Assembly: GCA_003164305.1 (NCBI GenBank)
Contig: PLSZ01000135.1
Location: 1-26,143 of the forward strand
DNA length: 26,143 bases
Source: Acetobacteraceae bacterium
GTDB lineage: Bacteria > Pseudomonadota > Alphaproteobacteria > Acetobacterales > Acetobacteraceae
Direction: 5' to 3'
The position numbers and the translations under genes were made by a program. The notes below the pieces were generated by a model. That model was not told where the DNA came from. It made no database searches and saw nothing but the letters and a program-made list of their open reading frames with translations. This document shows positions 23,457 through 26,143 of this stretch, piece after piece (the stretch's first letter is position 1; each line of letters begins with the position of its first letter).

Positions 23457-25744
23457 TTCTGGCCGGCGTCCATCGCCGCCAGCACCCGAGGCGGCGACAT
23501 CGGCAGATGCGTCATGCGGGTCTTGATCGCGCTCTCGATCGCGTTGGCGATGGCGGCCATCGGTGGGCAGATATTCGCCTCGCCCACCCCCTTCGCGCCA
23601 TACGGATGTACCGGGTTGGGCACCTCCACCAGGATGGTGTCGATCATCGGAATGTCCGAGGCGACCGGGCAGCGATAATCCAGGAACCCGGCGTTATCGA
23701 GCAGGCCTTTGGCGTTGTAGATGTATTCCTCGTTCAACGCCCAACCGATGCCTTGCACGACACCGCCCTGGATCTGGCCCTCGACGTAGCTGGGATGGAT
23801 GGCGCGCCCGACGTCCTGCGCCGCGACATATTTCAGGATATCGACGCGGCCGGTCTCCGGATCCACCTCCACATCGACGAAATGCGCCGCGAATCCCGGG
23901 GCCTGAGCGCCCGCGTTCACGCCGGCCGAGGCGGTGATCGGTCCGCCCGTCGCCGCCGCCTTGCCCGCGATCTCCGCCAGCGATAGTGGCTTGAAGTCGC
24001 CCACGTTGGCGCCCGCCGGTTTGGCGAAGCCGTCTTCCCAAACCACGCCCTCGGGATCGACGTCCCAGATCATCGCGGCCCGCTTGCACGCGTCCTTGAT
24101 GACCGCTTTGGTGGCGTCCACCACCGCCATGCCGGTCGCGAAGGTCACGCGCGAGCCGCCGGTCACGTGCGTGTAGCCGACCGTGCCAGTGTCGGCCACG
24201 ATCGCGCGCACCAGATTGTAGTCAACGCCCAATGTTTCAGCCGCCATGATGGCCATGGAGGCGCGGGAACCGCCGATGTCCGGGCTGCCGGTCGCCACCA
24301 GCACGGTGCCGTCGGCGTTGACCTGCATCGTGGCGCTGCTTTCGCCGCCGCCGTTGAACCAGTAGCCGATCGCGACGCCGCGGCCCTGGTTCGGACCTGT
24401 CGGAGGATTGGCGTAGGCCGGGTGCGCTTTCAATGCCTGCAACGTTTCCATGAACCCGGCATGCGCGTGTTTCGGCCCGGCGATGGTCGGCACGCCGATA
24501 CTGGCGACGTTCTTGATGCGCAGTTCCAGCGGATCCATGCCGATCGCCTTGGCGCACATGTCGATCACGCTCTCGACCGCGTAATGCCCGATCGGCGAGC
24601 CAGGCGCGCGATACGCCGCCGACTTCGGACGGTTGCTGACAACGTCGTAACCAACCGCGCGGGCATTCGCGATGTCATACGGCGAATACGCGCACAGGCA
24701 GGCGTTCATCACCGGCGAGCCAGGGAAAGCGCCCGCCTGGAACTTGAAGATCGCGTCGGCGGCGACGATTTTGCCGTCTTTGGTCACGCCGACCTTGGCC
24801 CACATCGAGGACCCCGACGTCGGGCCCGAACCCTTGAACACGTCCTCCCGGGTCATTTGCAGGCGGACCGGCAGACCGGATTTCTTCGACAGCAGCGCCG
24901 CCACCGGTTCGAGGTAGGTCACCGTTTTGCCGCCGAAGCCGCCACCGATCTCCGCCGGCGTGACCCTCAGGTCGCCGATCTTGCAGCCGAGGATCTTCGC
25001 CGTCAGCGCGCGCATCTGGAAATGGCCCTGACTGGAGGACCAGATCTCCCCCTGCCCGTCCGCTTCCATCTTCGCCACGCAGGCATGCGGCTCGATATAG
25101 CCCTGATGCACGGCGGCGGTGGTGAATTCCTTCTCGATCACCACGTCGGCGCTCGCGAAACCCTTCTCGATGTCGCCCATGACGAATTCGAGGCGCTTGG
25201 AGATGTTGGACGGCTTCGGATTCGGCTCGGCCAGGCCGCGCGGGATCATATCCTCGAACAGCAGCGGCGCGTCGGGCTTCATCGCCTCATCAACATCGAT
25301 CACGTGCGGCAGGACTTCGTAAGTGACCTCGATCAGCGACGCGGCTTCCTCGGCGATGGAGGCCGAGGTGGCGGCGACGGCGGCGATCGCGTGGCCCTCA
25401 TATAGCGCCTTCTCGCGCGCCAGAATGTTGCGGGTGACGTGCCAGAAGTTCACGGCGACGCGCTCGGGGCCGATGAATTCGTTCTTTTGCTCCGGCAGGT
25501 CGGCGGCGGTGACGACGGCTTTCACGCCGGGCAGCGCGGCGGCCTTGGACGTGTCGATCTTCTTGATCAGCGCATGCGCGTGCGGCGAGCGCAGGATCTT
25601 GCCATAAATCATGCCCGGCAATTTGAGGTCGGCGCCATACATCGCGCGGCCGGTCACTTTCGGCACGCCATCCGGGCGAATGGGACGGGTGCCGACCCAT
25701 TTGAAGCGTTTGACGGAATCGGTGACAATCGTTGAGTCGTTCAT
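23453..25744 (-). CDS. Molybdenum hydroxylase large subunit (xanthine dehydrogenase family)
   Basis: A 763-residue molybdopterin-cytosine-dinucleotide-type large subunit. Landmarks are RPIRPDGVPKVTGRAMYGAD near the start, the EIGGGFGGK loop (Mo cofactor), NRPKSAAYRAPGSP, GQIQGGVVQGIGWAL-type cofactor segment and GVGEAN with E722, the base used for hydroxylation. It should insert water-derived oxygen into a heterocycle, aldehyde or acyl-CoA aromatic ring. Cytoplasmic: no signal peptide is visible. The usual 2Fe-2S and FAD subunits are absent on both sides within the window; they may lie elsewhere or electrons may leave by another route. The substrate cannot be predicted. Downstream it overlaps the MoaD-like gene. 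Confidence 0.93.
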   Translation of the reverse strand: MNDSTIVTDSVKRFKWVGTRPIRPDGVPKVTGRAMYGADLKLPGMIYGKILRSPHAHALIKKIDTSKAAALPGVKAVVTAADLPEQKNEFIGPERVAVNFWHVTRNILAREKALYEGHAIAAVAATSASIAEEAASLIEVTYEVLPHVIDVDEAMKPDAPLLFEDMIPRGLAEPNPKPSNISKRLEFVMGDIEKGFASADVVIEKEFTTAAVHQGYIEPHACVAKMEADGQGEIWSSSQGHFQMRALTAKILGCKIGDLRVTPAEIGGGFGGKTVTYLEPVAALLSKKSGLPVRLQMTREDVFKGSGPTSGSSMWAKVGVTKDGKIVAADAIFKFQAGAFPGSPVMNACLCAYSPYDIANARAVGYDVVSNRPKSAAYRAPGSPIGHYAVESVIDMCAKAIGMDPLELRIKNVASIGVPTIAGPKHAHAGFMETLQALKAHPAYANPPTGPNQGRGVAIGYWFNGGGESSATMQVNADGTVLVATGSPDIGGSRASMAIMAAETLGVDYNLVRAIVADTGTVGYTHVTGGSRVTFATGMAVVDATKAVIKDACKRAAMIWDVDPEGVVWEDGFAKPAGANVGDFKPLSLAEIAGKAAATGGPITASAGVNAGAQAPGFAAHFVDVEVDPETGRVDILKYVAAQDVGRAIHPSYVEGQIQGGVVQGIGWALNEEYIYNAKGLLDNAGFLDYRCPVASDIPMIDTILVEVPNPVHPYGAKGVGEANICPPMAAIANAIESAIKTRMTHLPMSPPRVLAAMDAGQK

Positions 25745-26124
25745 GGCGCACTCATCCCCAGGGATTGTGTGTGGTGGTCGGGTGACAGGTTCGCGCGGCG
25801 TCGCCGGAAACGCAAGACCGGGCCGGCGGCGGACCTGGCCGGCGGCAGGAAGGTGCGTTGGGGTGGACGCCTGGGTGTTTGACCGGTTGGTACCTCCGAT
25901 CTTACCGGCGATCTTACCGGGAGGTTCTGCTCCCTGGAACCTCGCCAGGGGTGGAGGCCCCTGGAACGCGGGATTTTGGATTCGTTACCGAGGGCCTCGC
26001 CCCGAACCTGACCTGAAGGGTGGGGTCCCTGACCTCGACACCCGTTTCCGTGTTGACACCCGAGGCTCAGGTCAGCATTTTGCGGCCGCGCTGGTGACCC
26101 GCCCTGGGTCGGCCGCGACGGGAT
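25745..26124. other. Gene-free gap with small repeats and hairpins
   Basis: About 380 bases without a believable gene. It holds a perfect 12-bp tandem duplication, CGATCTTACCGG x2 (25897-25920), and a cluster of alternating inverted repeats: CCCTGG (25932-25937), CCAGGGG (25945-25951) and CCCCTGG (25958-25964), with CCCTGGAAC repeated directly at 25932 and 25959. This looks like an intergenic palindromic repeat element. Two promoters, for the hydroxylase and the tRNA, should flank it. Confidence 0.5.
26053..26081 (+). promoter_or_regulatory. Candidate sigma-70 promoter of the tRNA gene
   Basis: A perfect TTGACA (26053-26058) is followed after 17 bases by CATTTT (26076-26081), a poor -10. Transcription would start about 35-40 bases before the tRNA 5' end, a usual leader length. 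Confidence 0.4.
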
Positions 26125-26143
26125 GGGGCTGTAGCTCAGTTGG
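26125..26143 (+). tRNA. tRNA 5' end, probably tRNA-Ala, cut by the window edge
   Basis: GGGGCTGTAGCTCAGTTGG reads as a tRNA start: seven-base acceptor strand GGGGCTG, T8-A9, D-stem GCTC and D-loop AGTTGG. The GGGGC start is usual for bacterial tRNA-Ala. The anticodon is outside the window, so the identity is not proven. Confidence 0.8.

Noticed and set aside
24167..25405. Open frame of 412 codons on the plus strand opposite the molybdenum hydroxylase gene
   Set aside because: Arg/His/Asp-rich shuffled composition without family motifs; it is the antisense shadow of a strongly conserved gene in GC-rich DNA.
1..26143. CRISPR arrays, insertion sequences, integrases or phage genes
   Set aside because: No regularly spaced repeats, transposase or integrase motifs, or terminal inverted repeats with target duplications were seen on either strand.

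Overview
The window is GC-rich chromosomal DNA with tightly packed genes. It most likely comes from an alphaproteobacterium of the Rhodospirillales/Acetobacteraceae type. That assignment is an inference from gene content: a hopanoid-type HpnK deacetylase, a chemoreceptor fused to PilZ, FixK/FNR-like boxes in front of CBS-domain and cytochrome c genes, and several acyl-CoA, SDR and flavin-enzyme genes typical of metabolically versatile members. No insertion sequence, phage gene, CRISPR array or rRNA was seen. A tRNA gene, probably Ala, is cut by the right edge.

Layout. 1-1309: 3-oxoacid CoA-transferase subunits A (5' end missing) and B. 1436-3442: an exported DUF3857/transglutaminase-like protein whose catalytic Cys position is Asn; it converges on an MFS exporter (3447-4676, minus). 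4968-6959 (minus): a Cache-HAMP-MCP chemoreceptor with a C-terminal PilZ domain. 7177-8916 (minus): a LigE-like glutathione transferase followed, with no gap, by a PaaE-like flavin/ferredoxin reductase. 9046-11073 (plus): a PhyH-like oxygenase-fold protein with N-terminal repeats, coupled stop-to-start to an HpnK-like deacetylase.

11070-17823 looks catabolic. A TetR regulator (minus) is divergent from a four-gene operon: two paired acyl-CoA dehydrogenases, an alpha/beta hydrolase and an LLM flavin monooxygenase. An SDR/HpcH-HpaI aldolase operon (minus) converges on it. Together these enzymes would suit oxidation, ring or chain opening and retro-aldol cleavage of an acyl-CoA-linked substrate that the sequence does not identify. 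A 3-hydroxybutyrate-dehydrogenase-like SDR (17951-18733, plus) follows.

18887-23071 holds two small CBS-domain proteins, a dienelactone hydrolase, an MGMT/quinone-oxidoreductase pair and a small cytochrome c. Three near-identical TTGAC-N4-(A/G)TCAA sites lie upstream of the two CBS genes (one shared with the divergent hydrolase) and of the cytochrome, which suggests a small oxygen- or redox-responsive FixK/FNR-type regulon. 23205-25744 (minus) encodes a molybdenum hydroxylase large subunit overlapping a MoaD/ThiS-like sulfur carrier, without the usual FAD and Fe-S subunits. The last 400 bases hold a repeat-rich gap and the start of the tRNA.

I did not find a clearly unprecedented system. The best leads are the FixK-like regulon, the oxygenase-like/HpnK pair, the orphan Mo-hydroxylase/MoaD pair and the TetR-flanked catabolic cluster.
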